From NCBI GenBank assembly GCA_020726505.1, contig JAHLEZ010000016.1, positions 1,240,001-1,304,000 on the forward strand: DNA of 64,000 nucleotides, written 5' to 3'. Numbering within the stretch: position 1 is the first letter of the stretch; each line of letters opens with the position of its first letter. Below, piece by piece: positions 37,160 through 47,800 of the stretch. The notes under the pieces were generated by a model that made no database searches, was not told where the DNA came from, and saw nothing but the letters and a program-made list of their open reading frames with translations. The position numbers and the translations under genes are program-made. This DNA is from Leptodontidium sp. MPI-SDFR-AT-0119 (Eukaryota; Ascomycota; Leotiomycetes; Helotiales; Leptodontidiaceae).

Positions 37160-37372
37160 GAAAGCCTAGTTGCAGGTGGAAAGTAAGGCTGGGTAGAAAG
37201 TAAAGTTTGGTGGAAAGTAAGGCTAGGTAGAAAGTCAGGGTGGGTAGAAAGTAGAAGGTAAGGTGGGTGGAAAGTGAGGTTGGATAGAATGTAAGGATGG
37301 AAAGTAGGGGTGGAAAGTAGGGGTGGAAAGTAGGGGTGGAAAGTAGAGGTGGGTGGAAAGTCAAGTTGAGAG
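37160..37372 (+). repeat. GA-rich minisatellite, cluster 1
   Basis: Degenerate units of the form GGTGGAAAGTARGG or GGTAGAAAGTAAGG, 13-20 bp long, repeat about a dozen times. The strand is strongly purine-biased. The minus-strand frame over it (repeated TFHP/LLST residues) is a by-product of the repeat. Confidence 0.88.
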
Positions 37373-37755
37373 AGGTTCCGTTTAAGCGGGCCGTGGCAGC
37401 AGGTGAGTCATGTTCCAAGCCAGATTCCCACTGCTGGTTTGAAGGAAGTTACTAGACACGTGTGATATTTATTACGAAACCAAAAGCAAGTGCAAGTACT
37501 TTAAGGGGCGTTTCCTCTTCTAGGACCCCGCCTTCGTTGACATGAACCCAAGTGGGCGAGGGCCAAATCTAAGGGCAGTAAATGGCAAGTGCGTTGATGA
37601 GGAAGAGACGCCGTGGGAAGATGACTAATTATCTTAAGAGGATTCCAGCTTGGAATGGAAGTGATTTGAAGAAGGAGTAGGTTAGGAGGTTCAAGTGAAA
37701 GTGAGTCAAGGAAATAAAAAAATCACAGATAGAGGATGACTTGTTATCCGAATAG
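37373..37755. other. Unique spacer between two minisatellite clusters
   Basis: No gene seen. Short frames on the minus strand continue the repeat frames only. Confidence 0.5.
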
Positions 37756-38040
37756 AAAGCGGTGGAAATGGAAATGGAAATGGAAATGGAAAGTAGACGT
37801 GGATGGAAAGTAAGAATCAATGGAAAGCAAGGATGGAAAGTAAGGATGGAAAGTAAGGGTGGGAGGTAAGGGTGGAAAGAAAGGGTGGAAAGTAAGGTGG
37901 ATGGAAAGTAAGGCTGGGTAGAAAGTCAGGGTGGCTGGGTGGGTGGAAAGTGAAAATGGAAAGTAAGGATAGAAAGTCAGGATGGGAAGTAGGGATGGGT
38001 GAAAAGTCAGGGTGGGTAGAAAGTCAAGTAGGGAATGGGA
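37756..38040 (+). repeat. GA-rich minisatellite, cluster 2
   Basis: The same GGAAAGTAAGG-type unit as cluster 1, preceded by a GGAAAT hexamer run (37771-37790). It ends about 370 bp before the start codon of the gene at 38406. Two clusters of one unit on the same strand suggest one array split by a unique segment. Confidence 0.88.
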
Positions 38041-38405
38041 AAGGAAACAACTTCCTTTCCCCCTGTTACTTTCTAGCGAGGCAACAACGAACTTTGCTAA
38101 GCTGGGCAGATGACAAATCTTCTGGAGAAGGAAAGTCCGCACCGTAATGTTCTCTGTAAGATGTGCTAGCTGACTCATATTCCTGGCTGATTCATCTTCC
38201 TTCTCATTACCCAGCCTTACTTCCAATGGCTGATGGAAGATGACTGTGTACCTAAACTACTAATTAACACTACCACTATCCACCTCTCTTCCATCCCATG
38301 GTCTGATATCCCACTAACTAAGGAGCCACCTTACCGCAGTCAAATGATCGCGACAGCCTCGCCCCACTACTGAACTCTTCAGCCTCGCCACTTAGACGCG
38401 CAGTC

Positions 38406-39053
38406 ATGTCGACCCCTTCCCCTGCCCCTGTTGATATCGACGCCATCATTCGTATCCTCGAGCCGGTGGCAGACCTGAACGCCGTGAGTCGAGCAGAATG
38501 CGTATCCCGTCTTTCTGCAAAGCACTCACGTCTGCAACAGCTTCCCGAAACCCTCCAAGCCCTACGCCGATACAAAGAGTCAATCACCCAATTCGATGCC
38601 CAACGAGATACAATCGAAAGGTACGAGGTACAAATTCAAGCCCTCGAGCGAGAGAAGGCCGCCGCGGAGAAGCAGCTGGCTAAGGAGCAATGGACGAGCG
38701 TTGCATACCGTTGGGCGGAAGCGATGAGCAGTTTTACACCCGATCTTCCTGCCGGAGCATCTATCATGGACATTCAGGCTTTGTTCCAGGCCGCCAATCA
38801 CTTGGTTGCGCCGGGCTGTAATATGGATGCCGTCGTGGAGGGTTTGGATCAGGATCTAGCTTTACATAATATATGGCTTTGCTTTGGGATAGTAATGCGT
38901 GGGGAGGCTATACGGGCCCGGGAAAGCTTGCAATGTTCGGGAGACTGTACTGGTCGGAGGTGTGTAGAGCTTCTTTACGAGAAGGTAGCGGGGAATGACC
39001 AACAAGTCTCTGTCGGGATTTACTTGCGCTGGGCCAGTACGAGTCATTCATGA
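38406..39053 (+). CDS. Coiled-coil protein of unknown function, 215 aa
   Basis: ATG 38406 (context CAGTCATGTC) opens a single-exon frame. Residues 1-20 are Pro-rich. A long heptad region at about 50-100 (LQALRRYKESITQF, ERYEVQIQALEREKAAAEKQ) predicts a coiled coil. Residues 100-160 look helical and compact. The last 50 residues are Cys- and Arg-rich and less protein-like, so an unrecognised intron or a decayed 3' end near 38860 is possible. No enzymatic motif is seen. It could be a structural or scaffold protein. Confidence 0.6.
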   Translation: MSTPSPAPVDIDAIIRILEPVADLNAVSRAECVSRLSAKHSRLQQLPETLQALRRYKESITQFDAQRDTIERYEVQIQALEREKAAAEKQLAKEQWTSVAYRWAEAMSSFTPDLPAGASIMDIQALFQAANHLVAPGCNMDAVVEGLDQDLALHNIWLCFGIVMRGEAIRARESLQCSGDCTGRRCVELLYEKVAGNDQQVSVGIYLRWASTSHS

Positions 39054-39372
39054 GGTTTTCGTCGGGGCCTGGCAGATATGAACCAGGGCTTGGCTGCATC
39101 ATAGTTAGGGTGGCGGGCTGGAGTAACTTGGATTGGACCAGTCACATTATGAGGGATGGCGGTCTGGAGAGTATTAGGTTGAGGATATCATACTGTGGTT
39201 AGCTCCTTGATACGAGCAAGCTTTCATTTGATACAGAGTATGTCCAAAGATCAGACCGGTCAGTATGATGGAAGGCTAATGAAAAGCAGGTCCGGAACAG
39301 AGATCAGGAGAAGAGGAATTGACGTTCTCTTGCTGCTTTGAACGCCCCAGCTTCCTGACGTCCTCCCTCTCA
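39054..39372. other. Intergenic, no gene seen
   Basis: Balanced composition and short frames only; probably the 3' region of the preceding gene. Confidence 0.4.
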
Positions 39373-39598
39373 TCGTGCGGCACGAAACATATTACCAAAT
39401 AGGGAGGATCCTTCCGATGTATGGAATCGTGTTGTGGTGGCACACCAACTAGGACGGTTGACTGAAGGATATGTTACGTCAGATTCATCGCACGGCACAA
39501 GACATGTTACTACATGGAGGAATGGACCTTCTAATCTCTGGCATCGTGTTGTGCACACCAATCAAGCAGGTTGATTAAAGGATATACTAAGTCAAATT
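39373..39598. repeat. Diverged tandem duplication, about 112-bp unit x2
   Basis: Copies at about 39373-39484 and 39487-39598 share CGGCAC-AA-ACAT, ATTAC or GTTAC, GGAGGA, GGAATCGTGTTGTG (or GGCATCGTG), CACACCAA and GTTGA-T-AAGGATAT blocks in the same order. Confidence 0.75.
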
Positions 39599-39603
39599 TG
39601 CTA

Positions 39604-40304
39604 TCAAAGTCTTCTCCTCGCTCTTCCTCCTTCGTTGCTCTCATACTTTGTCTCCTCCAGATCCTGCTCCGTCTGAGTATAGAATCCATACAGACTCTCC
39701 AAACACTGCATATGCGACTTGATCCCCCACTGCCCCTTTACAGCCTTCACATTCTTCAAATGTCTCTGGTAATTCTCCAACTCAGCCCGCATATTTCAAG
39801 AACTATGATTGCAGGGCTCTCGCATGTTCCACGCTTATAGTTCGTATCCTATACGCCCTATATAATACCTTCCGCGGTTCCCTGACCTCTCTTATCTCTT
39901 CGTGGTTATTGACCTGTCCCCAGTGCCACCACTTCTCTTCGGTTCTCCTTCTTTTACTCTCTGCCTTTTGTTTCTCGCATATCTGTCCCTTGAATCTTGT
40001 TAGCTGCAGAGTCACCTCTTCGTAGGCAGCTTTCGTCTCTTAAACTACCAAAAGGATCTGGCCCGTCGTATTTAGCAGCCGATCCAGAATGAGCATTACC
40101 GTTTCGAGTTCAGACTCTTATTCCTTGACGAGCACGCGAAGGTCCTTCTGTCCCTGTGGATCGAGATGCGATATAGTGTTTCTTGGTGCCGAAGAGGACG
40201 GAGCGGATCTGAGACAGTAATAGGACAAGGTTACCTGGGACACGGCTCAAAAGGCCTACTTGCTTTTGCAACGTTAGGTAAAATAGATTGCGAATAGACT
40301 GCAC
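39604..40304 (-). pseudogene. Decayed gene, coiled-coil-like, unknown function
   Basis: Three consecutive minus-strand frames (40304-40110, 40015-39803, 39792-39604) look protein-like. The first is hydrophobic with a Leu-rich helix (LLSRVPGNLVLLLSQI). The second is charged (EKQKAESKRRRTEEKWW). The third is charged and helical (ELENYQRHLKNVKAV). They are in different frames and no consensus introns join them, so frameshifts or lost introns are likely. The family is not recognised. It abuts the piggyBac element on its 5' side. Confidence 0.4.
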
Positions 40305-40373
40305 GAGGAGGGTATGCTTCTTATCTCTTAGATTAATAGGCTACCAGGCGAAAAACACCTCGCCCCCCGCTCT

Positions 40374-42433
40374 TATCCCACACGCTGCCACCGGGATTGC
40401 GTTTCCCAGATTGCAGGGTAAGCACGGCTAATTCTGACCAATGAGAGAGCTGCATTTCACAGGAAAATAGCAGTTTGAGGTTAACTCTTATGAAATTCTA
40501 CGAAACATAACCTCTTCTTACAAAGGTGTATATCACACTGTTTATAGCTAAATATCGTTTGTTTACTACTTAAAGGGCGACCCTTATTTACAGCGATTTG
40601 TGCTAATATAACCCTTTTTTTGTTCCCGATCTCCAAACCTCCCTCCTTTATATATAATATACTAAGACCTTTGGCTATTTTAACAAGTTAGTGTAAGTGT
40701 AAAGGCCTTAGGTTAGCCTTAGGGCTTACTATAGAGACTTTCTTCTTACTATAATAATATAAAGTCTCTATAGACTTTGTAATAAGACCCTTCACGAGGA
40801 TCTTCCTAAACTCTTATTAACTTCTAAAAGTTAATTAGCGTAGTTCTTTTACCTTAGCACGCTTTGTAATTAAATAACAGTTTACTAGGATGAGCCTAAA
40901 TAACTAATGCTTAATAGCTTAATAACTACCTCTTTTAACTTCTCGTAAACTAGCGTTTTGTGAGATTAAGTGGTCCCCCTCATCGACGGCCCCTATATTA
41001 TAATTATACTTATTAGTAACGATATATATAAGTAACGTTTTTATAGCCTTTCCCTCTAAAAAAAACTGCTTTAGATGTTTTAGCTTTAGAACTAGTCTTC
41101 TTTAGGCGCTTATATAATTTTTCTATTATACTTTTAATAAATAAGACAGACATTATAAACAAAACAAAGGCTTAATCTTTTCACTCAATTTATAATACTT
41201 TGCCGTTAATTATAGCGAAAGTATATAACTTGCCCTACGGAATAATATCGTTCTTATTTAACTTCTTTAAATTAAGGAGTTCTTTAATAATTCCGGAGTT
41301 AATATAATATATACTTATAATACTAAATCTAAGACTCCTAGTATAAGCGATAAATTTGACTAATATAAAGAGGTTATTAAGAAAGTAGTAGTAACCGTAG
41401 CTTATAAGAGGCTTTAAGAGTCTTTATAATAGCTTAAGAACTACAGCCTAGGTTTTATTACTTTTATTTCTAGATCTTTTGGTGCCTTTAAGTTACACCG
41501 ATGTAAGGGTATTTATAAGCCTATTTCCTGTCCTAAAAATATGCCAATTCTAGTAAAGTATAAATCTAAGGCACGTAGTTACTTATACTTTAAATCCCGT
41601 GGATATTAGCTTATTTAGTATAATCGTAGTCTCTTTGGCATGCCCCTTGAACCGAATAATACGCTTATTTACTATAATATCTTAGCCGGGGATATATACT
41701 AAAAGGTTTATATCCTAGACATAATCTAATAGCTTATTTACTTAGTAAAAATTAATAAAAGTAATATCTAATATTAAGTGTTTAAACACTTACTCTTTAG
41801 TATAGTCCAGAAGCTTTATTTCCTGCTAATTTCACTTGTATATAAAGCTCTTAAAACCGGTTCCTTAATATATACTTAATTATATTATAATAGGCTAAAT
41901 ATTCTTTATTTAATTAATAGTCTTAAATCTTATTTTATAGGTTATACGTTATATAAATTCGTATAGCAAAGTAAATATAAAGCTCTCCCGGGCAAGTGGG
42001 GTATTAATAAAGGAATCGTATATATAAGTTAAAATAATCTTTAATATTTTGAGTATACTTATTTATCTTTTTTGCTATTTATTTTATAATTTCCGGTGTA
42101 AAATACATAGTAAAAAGTAATAATGGATTATTTACATTTACTCCTTTTAAGACCCGGATTTTAAGGGGAAAATCAAGTAAATTTATTAGGAAAAAGGTGT
42201 CCTTATATTGCTTTAAAGGAGAAGCATCTAGTCAACGAGTCCTAGGATTTATTAGATTAATTACTATATCCTCGGGCATAATGTTAATAATAAAAGAATA
42301 AATTTAAGTAGTAATTAATAGTTTATTTATATATTAACAAAGCCCTGGGTTTTGGTGTTCCTTCGGAACTTCTGTTAATCCGGCGCCGAACCAGGATCTA
42401 GGCAACGCAATCCTGGTGGCAGCGTGTCGGATA
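40374..42433 (-). mobile_element. piggyBac-type DNA transposon, copy 1 (inverted), RIP-degraded
   Basis: Terminal inverted repeats of about 40 bp start TATCCCACACGCTGCC at 40374 and end GGCAGCGTGTCGGATA at 42433. The transposase is on the minus strand. The element aligns over its whole length, in reverse, with copy 2 (42565-43090 plus 51063-52270), including the non-coding ends. The TTAA duplication typical of the superfamily is not visible at either flank; RIP may have erased it. Confidence 0.88.
40700..42279 (-). pseudogene. piggyBac transposase (DDE_Tnp_1_7 type), copy 1
   Basis: From ATG 42279 the frame reads MPEDIVINLINP, a YFTPEII-x3-AKK-x-NKY N-terminal motif near 42080, PTCPGELYIYFAI near 41990, an IQDYWLNKEY-like stretch near 41910, and downstream LISYGYYY-x2-NNLF near 41380, INSGIIKELLNLKK near 41290 and GAVDEGDHLI near 40960. 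Those are landmarks of piggyBac transposases (entry domain, DDE core, C-terminal DxxDxL-like motif). Numerous TAA/TAG stops make it dead. The C-terminal end is approximate. Confidence 0.85.
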
Positions 42434-42564
42434 GGTGTTTGAGGAAGGAACTATTCGTATATAGTTTTCCGTATAATATAAGGGATTATACTGTAATTTT
42501 CAAATGCGCTTAAACTTACTCCTATTAGTTGTATCCTAGTAAATTGGGCTAGATTTGGACTTCT
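42434..42564. other. 131-bp spacer between head-to-head piggyBac copies
   Basis: Unique AT-rich sequence without a gene; it is the centre of a palindromic arrangement of about 0.65 kb per arm. Confidence 0.7.
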
Positions 42565-43090
42565 TATCCGACACGCTGCTGCCAGGGTTGCACTGCCCAG
42601 GTGTGGGGGGGGAACCGGAATAATAAATGTTCCGAAGGAACACCAAAGCCTGGGGCTTTATTGACATATAAACAAACCACTTATTTATACCTTAAATCGT
42701 TATTTTTATTATTACTATAATATTAGAGGATATAGTAGCTGATCTTACGAACCCGGGGACCCGTCGACTGAATGCGCCTCCCTTAAAGTAATATAGTGAC
42801 ACCTTTTATCTAATAAAATTGCCTGATTTTCCACTTGAGATCCGGATCCCGGATAGAATTAATATAAACGATTTTCTCTCTCTTTTTACTATGTATTTTA
42901 CCCCGGAAATCATAGAATAAATAGCTAAGAAGACGAATAAGTATATCCGGGATACTTAAGATTATTTTAACTTATATACACGCCCGTTACTTTAGTGCCC
43001 CACTTGCCCTAGAGAGCTCTACGTTTACTTCGCTATATAAATCTATATGATCTATAACGTACAAAACGAAATTTAAGACTATTAAATAAA

Positions 43091-43095
43091 CGAGG
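43091..43095. other. Target site duplication CGAGG, left copy
   Basis: Matches CGAGG at 50771-50775, immediately outside the two 185-bp LTRs. Confidence 0.95.
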
Positions 43096-43280
43096 TGTGG
43101 TACAGAAGTGGAGTAGAGCCTTGCGATCAACGTAGGGAGAATTGAAGTGCTTGATTGTTCTCTAGAATACATAAGGAAATCAGGGGAACACGTTATTCTC
43201 CTGAAAGCGGTATAACGTGGCAGAAACTATATTTAGCGTAGCGCGCAGCTAACTAAACATCAGCCCGTGCCTATACGACA
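43096..43280 (-). repeat. 3' LTR of the copia element
   Basis: 185 bp; on the minus strand it starts TGTCGTATAGG and ends ACCACA. It is the more AT-shifted of the pair at most but not all differing sites. Confidence 0.96.
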
Positions 43281-43460
43281 CACCCCTTAGCCAAGTGATA
43301 GTAGTAAGCCACTAGTATTGTGGTTAGCTGCGCTAAGCGAAAGTAAACACTAAACTAAATACTTAGGCCACAACTATTCTTGTATTACTAAGTTAGATAA
43401 ACAACCCTCCTATTTGAAGTGACGTAGCCCCTACTTGATTCTTGGTCTTACAACCTCTCT

Positions 43461-43474
43461 ATAATATATATAAA
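43461..43474 (+). promoter_or_regulatory. TATA-like box of the antisense gene
   Basis: ataatatatataaa lies 86 bp before the ATA start codon (formerly ATG) of the antisense gene. It is followed by a C/T- and A-rich leader typical of fungal 5' UTRs. AT-richness caused by RIP could create such boxes by chance, so confidence is limited. Confidence 0.45.
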
Positions 43475-43559
43475 TCGACCTTTCGATCTACTAATTAATC
43501 AACTAACTAAACAAACAATTAATTAATTAATCAACTAATCAATTGCTTCCATTTTTAAA

Positions 43560-44480
43560 ATAAGTGTCTTTAATTAATTTGCTAAGGCTGTTAAGGCTAA
43601 GTGTGTTACTGCCGCTGTAAGTTATTAAGTTAAAGTTTGTTAATCGTTAATTATTGATTTAAAGAATTTGCCGATTTAAGTGTAACTTGCTAATTGTAAT
43701 AGGCTAAGGCCAAGAAGAAGACCGCCTCTAAGAAGGCTACTAAGGCTATTAAGGCTGCTCTCGCGGTTACTCCTTGTGCTGCCCGTGCCTCTTGTGTCAA
43801 GGGAGTTGAGCGTGTAGTTATTTGCTTAGGTTACATTAATAGCGCCCTTTAAACTAAAAGCACCGGCGAGTACTTCGATGTCGTTGGTTAGGGTGCTCGC
43901 TGTTTCGCTTACTCGTCAGGCCACTTATATAAGACTACTCCCTCCGCTGCCTAGGCCCCTTTCCTCCTTTATCGTACTACGCTCTTAAATAACGTAGGCG
44001 ATAAGGTAAATTCCCTTAGTTGTTCCTTTTTTAGCGTGTAATTATTAATTTCCCTAGGAGCTTAAGCGGTTAAGAGCTCCGGTTTTTGCGGCCCTTAAAG
44101 GTTAAGTTATTACTAGTGGAGCTACTAGTGGAGCCAGTCGTGCTTTAGGTATAGCCACGGCTGCTCTTTACGTTAAGACCTCTTTAGAGTTAGAGGGTAG
44201 TGAGGAGACTCCTCGGGGAGCAACTCCGGCTTCTCTTGCTACTCCTACGGCTACTACTCTTACTATAGCTATAAGTAGAGCTAATAGAACTACTGTTGTG
44301 GCCGCTGGCATTAGTGTTAGTCTTATTACTTTCTAGGCCCTAATAGCTAATAAGCCTCCTGGAGTTACTCTTATACTAGAGTAAGAAGCTCAAGCTACTT
44401 GGGTTGAGGAGCTTATTAAGGTAATTACTAGTGCGTTAAGTGATTTAGTTCGGGAGGTTTTGGGCCTTCTAATTATATAA
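43560..44480 (+). pseudogene. RIP-broken three-exon gene carried antisense inside the copia element, 260 codons
   Basis: Exons: 43560-43616, 43703-44005 and 44058-44480. Intron 1 (86 nt) has GTAAGT, a GCTAAT branch and ATAG; intron 2 (52 nt) has GTAAAT and CCTAG. All three exons join in phase and give 260 codons plus stop. The start is ATA where ATG is expected and seven in-frame TAA/TAG stand at likely Gln codons, so the gene was intact before RIP. Residues 1-55 are Lys/Ala-rich and histone-H1-like (FAKAVKAK, AKAKKKTASKKATKAIKAAL). The rest is mixed, with a Thr/Ala-rich stretch and a helical C-terminus (WVEELIKVITSALSDLVREV). I do not recognise the family. It is convergent with gag-pol and ends about 330 bp from the pol end. 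Confidence 0.75.
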
Positions 44481-44814
44481 GTTACTTGTTTTTTTTTTAT
44501 ATTCGGCGAGGCTTAGGAACCTCTAAACAACTAAGTGTCCCCTTATAACTGCTTTCTTGCGCTGCTTTTTGCCGTGGAATCGAATAACCGTTGAGAGCAA
44601 TTGAGTCTTCTAAATACCGTGTATTTCACCCTTGAGCTTACTTACTTTCTAAGTAAATAAAACAGCAAGAGAATTTACAAAAGAATAATAAATATATAAG
44701 AAAATATATTATATATTTATAGGGTGAGCTTATAGTTAAATTACCCTTGTAATAAAAGAAAGGTAAAGAACGTGTATAAAAGCCGGCTTTAAAGTAAAGC
44801 TTCTAAAGTGAGTT

Positions 44815-47800
44815 ACTTTAGTTGAGCACGAATATTTACTAAGTTAATAAGAGTAATAAAACTCTTAAATTTCTACCGAGAGAAGTTCTTTGTAAGTCTA
44901 TTAGTAGGCATATAACCCGTAGGCAAATATTTAATTAAAAAAGTGCCCTTTTAAAACTCCTGGCGTAACTATATATTCTAAATATTAACGTGGCGTAACT
45001 TAGTAGAAATACGCTAATTTTCTCTAATAATTAATTATATTATTTACTAATTATCATAGAAGATTCTCTAAATTTCCCTTAACTTAAGATATAACTCCTA
45101 AAAGAAACGCTATAAAGCTATAATCTCCTTAGCCATGTGTTTAACGCCTAAAAGCTTAGCCTGTGTAGTCAAAGTAGTGATTATATCTTGTAAGGCCGCT
45201 TTTTATAAGATTAAACCTCCAAAAAGTATTATAATATAACTATTAGAAGAGCGCCTAGTATTGAGATCGTCTACAAATGAAGTATCTGAAGCTATAATAA
45301 GCTAAGAGTCGCGTAGCTTGTAACTGTAAGTAATCGCCAAAAATCGGGTTCCAAAGAGGTAACGAATAGTCTAATTAACTGCCGTAAAGTGCTTTAAAGA
45401 GGGGTTAGTCAAGAAGTGAGAAAGTCTTAAAGCTACAAACGTAACGTTTGCGTATAATATAATTACTATATAAAGTACTAAGCTAACCTTCTCTTAATAC
45501 TCCTTGATTTAAACTGGAGTTACTTGCCCTTGATTCTTTAGTAGTTTAACTTAAGGTAGTAAAGTACTTGGGCAATTTCTATTTACTAAGTCAAATTGTA
45601 AAGTAACCTTTTAGATATAAGTGTCGTGTACTAGAGAAATAGTCTTTACTTAACGATCTCTAATAACGCGAACACCTAAAAACCACTCTATTAGTTCTCC
45701 TCTAGTAAGCTCGTATATTATATTTAAGCCGTCGATAATAGGTTAAGCGTCTCTAAGGGCTAAAGTGTAGTGTAATACTTGAATATCGTTAATATAAAAG
45801 ATAATAAAGACTAAACGTTACTCGTTTATAAAGATATAAGGCTTCTCCTTATAAGGGATTAACCTTAACTTTAATAAAGTTCCGGTAAAGTCTCTGTACT
45901 ATAGTACTAACGAGTCTTTAAGTTTATAAAGTGCACGATTAACTTCTACTACTATGCCGTCTTGTTTAAATCCGTCTAGTAAGTAACAGCGTACATAAGC
46001 ACTCGATTCGCTTCGTTTAGCGTTAATAAAGGCGTTAATAATATTAAATTAAATTATCTTTAAATCAAATTGAGTTATTATTATTATAGTAGTCTTAAAA
46101 AAACGAGTAGCTAAGGTTGCCGCATATATTAAGAGAATTGACGTTTCGGGTTATAAGTCTTCCCTAATAATAACTCGCGAGCGACACTTAATTAAATACC
46201 TTAACGAATCGACTTTGGCGTGAAATACTTATTTTAATAGTATTAATTATTTAGTAGCGAAGCTTTATTTGACGATTCTCTAGTAGTTACGCGACTCTAA
46301 GTTAGTGATTTCCTTGATTACGTCGGCTCGGAAGTGCTCTCTTAAAGGGTAATCCTTGAGGTCTCTTTAATTTAATAGGTCCTTTAGTAATTAGGATTAG
46401 TATATTCGTGGGAGATTAACTAGTTATTAAATTTCGACATTTTTAAGAATAGACGCTGAGATTATAACGTGGACTGCGCTTAAGTCTTTCTCGTCTCTTT
46501 ATACTAGTTCTTGACTAGGCCAAAAGGTCCTTAGAAAGTCTTTTAAATACTCACGGTTGCTTGACGGGTTTAATAATTCCGTAATTAGCTCTCTAATAAT
46601 TACTGTGTAAACGCTTCGATTCGGTTTTATAATCTTACTATTAACTCGGGTCTTTCGACTGTCGCTAGTTACTTAATCTTTTATCCTCTTCTTCTATAGA
46701 GGTTTAGGTAAGTTGTTGTTAATTAGGGCCGGAAGTAGTAAGTGTTACTTTATATTTGATTCTTTCCTTGAGTCTAACGAATTAGGATGTTCCTTATACT
46801 TTATTACTTAAGGCGAAGCTTCTAATTACTTAGGGCTAGCACCTTAAGTAAGTACTCCTCGACGCTTGAGACTGTGCTCTCGGTCGTATAGCCTTTAAGA
46901 GTATATAATAACTTGTAATATTAATTAGCGCTTAGCTCTTATATCTTTCTCAAAGTTTAGTGCGTTACGTAAGACATCTCTTTTAGTTATACTCTAAGAC
47001 ACTAATTGTCTTAATTTGTCGACTCGTTTTGAGACTTAATTAGGGTACTTGTGAGTAAAAAGTCTAGTACTCTTTTTTAATTGTTTTACCCCTGAGTTTT
47101 TATTAACGAGTTCTATTAATCCTGACTTTTTTAGGGATAGTATTAGTTACTTTACCCCCGTAGTTAAAAGCTTAATCGAAGGCTATAGTACCCCCGAGGT
47201 TATAAACTTAGTAGTTTCTATAGAACTTATTACTTAGCTTAGTTGTTCCTTTTCCAAGGTAGTACTTATTATTGATTTTAATATGTCAAGTGCGCTTAGT
47301 CAATTAATTATATCGGTTCTAGTGTCCTAGGGTTCCTCCTCTTTTTCTAATATTTTAGTAAGATCTCTCAATATTAAGCGCGGCTAGCCGACCGCTCTCT
47401 TCACGTTTAGAGAGCCTAAATAAAAGAGGGATTCGTTAAAAGTAACGTTCTAAGTCACTATTACACGTTATAATTAAAGTACCTAGACCTTGTATATATT
47501 AGACGAGACGTATCCTACTAGGTATCTAAGGTGCGCTCTTAAGTTGACTTTGAATACTTTCTTTTATTAAAGAGCCTCTTAGTCCTTAATTATAGGGTAA
47601 GCTCTATAGCCGTATACCTATATATTACTTTAGTCAGGTCGTATATTAGTAGTAAGCTTTTGAATAAGCTTGGGGTCGTAGTATTGAAAATATTGCCTAA
47701 ACTAAGTATAAAAGATCTCATTTAGACTCTTAAAGCCTTTCTAAGTAGCCGAACTTATATTATAAAGAGTAATTGCCGCCATGGCTACTTTCGTCTAAAG

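Noticed and set aside
36661..38040. CRISPR-like array
   Set aside because: Units are contiguous or degenerate with no unique spacers; the genome is fungal.
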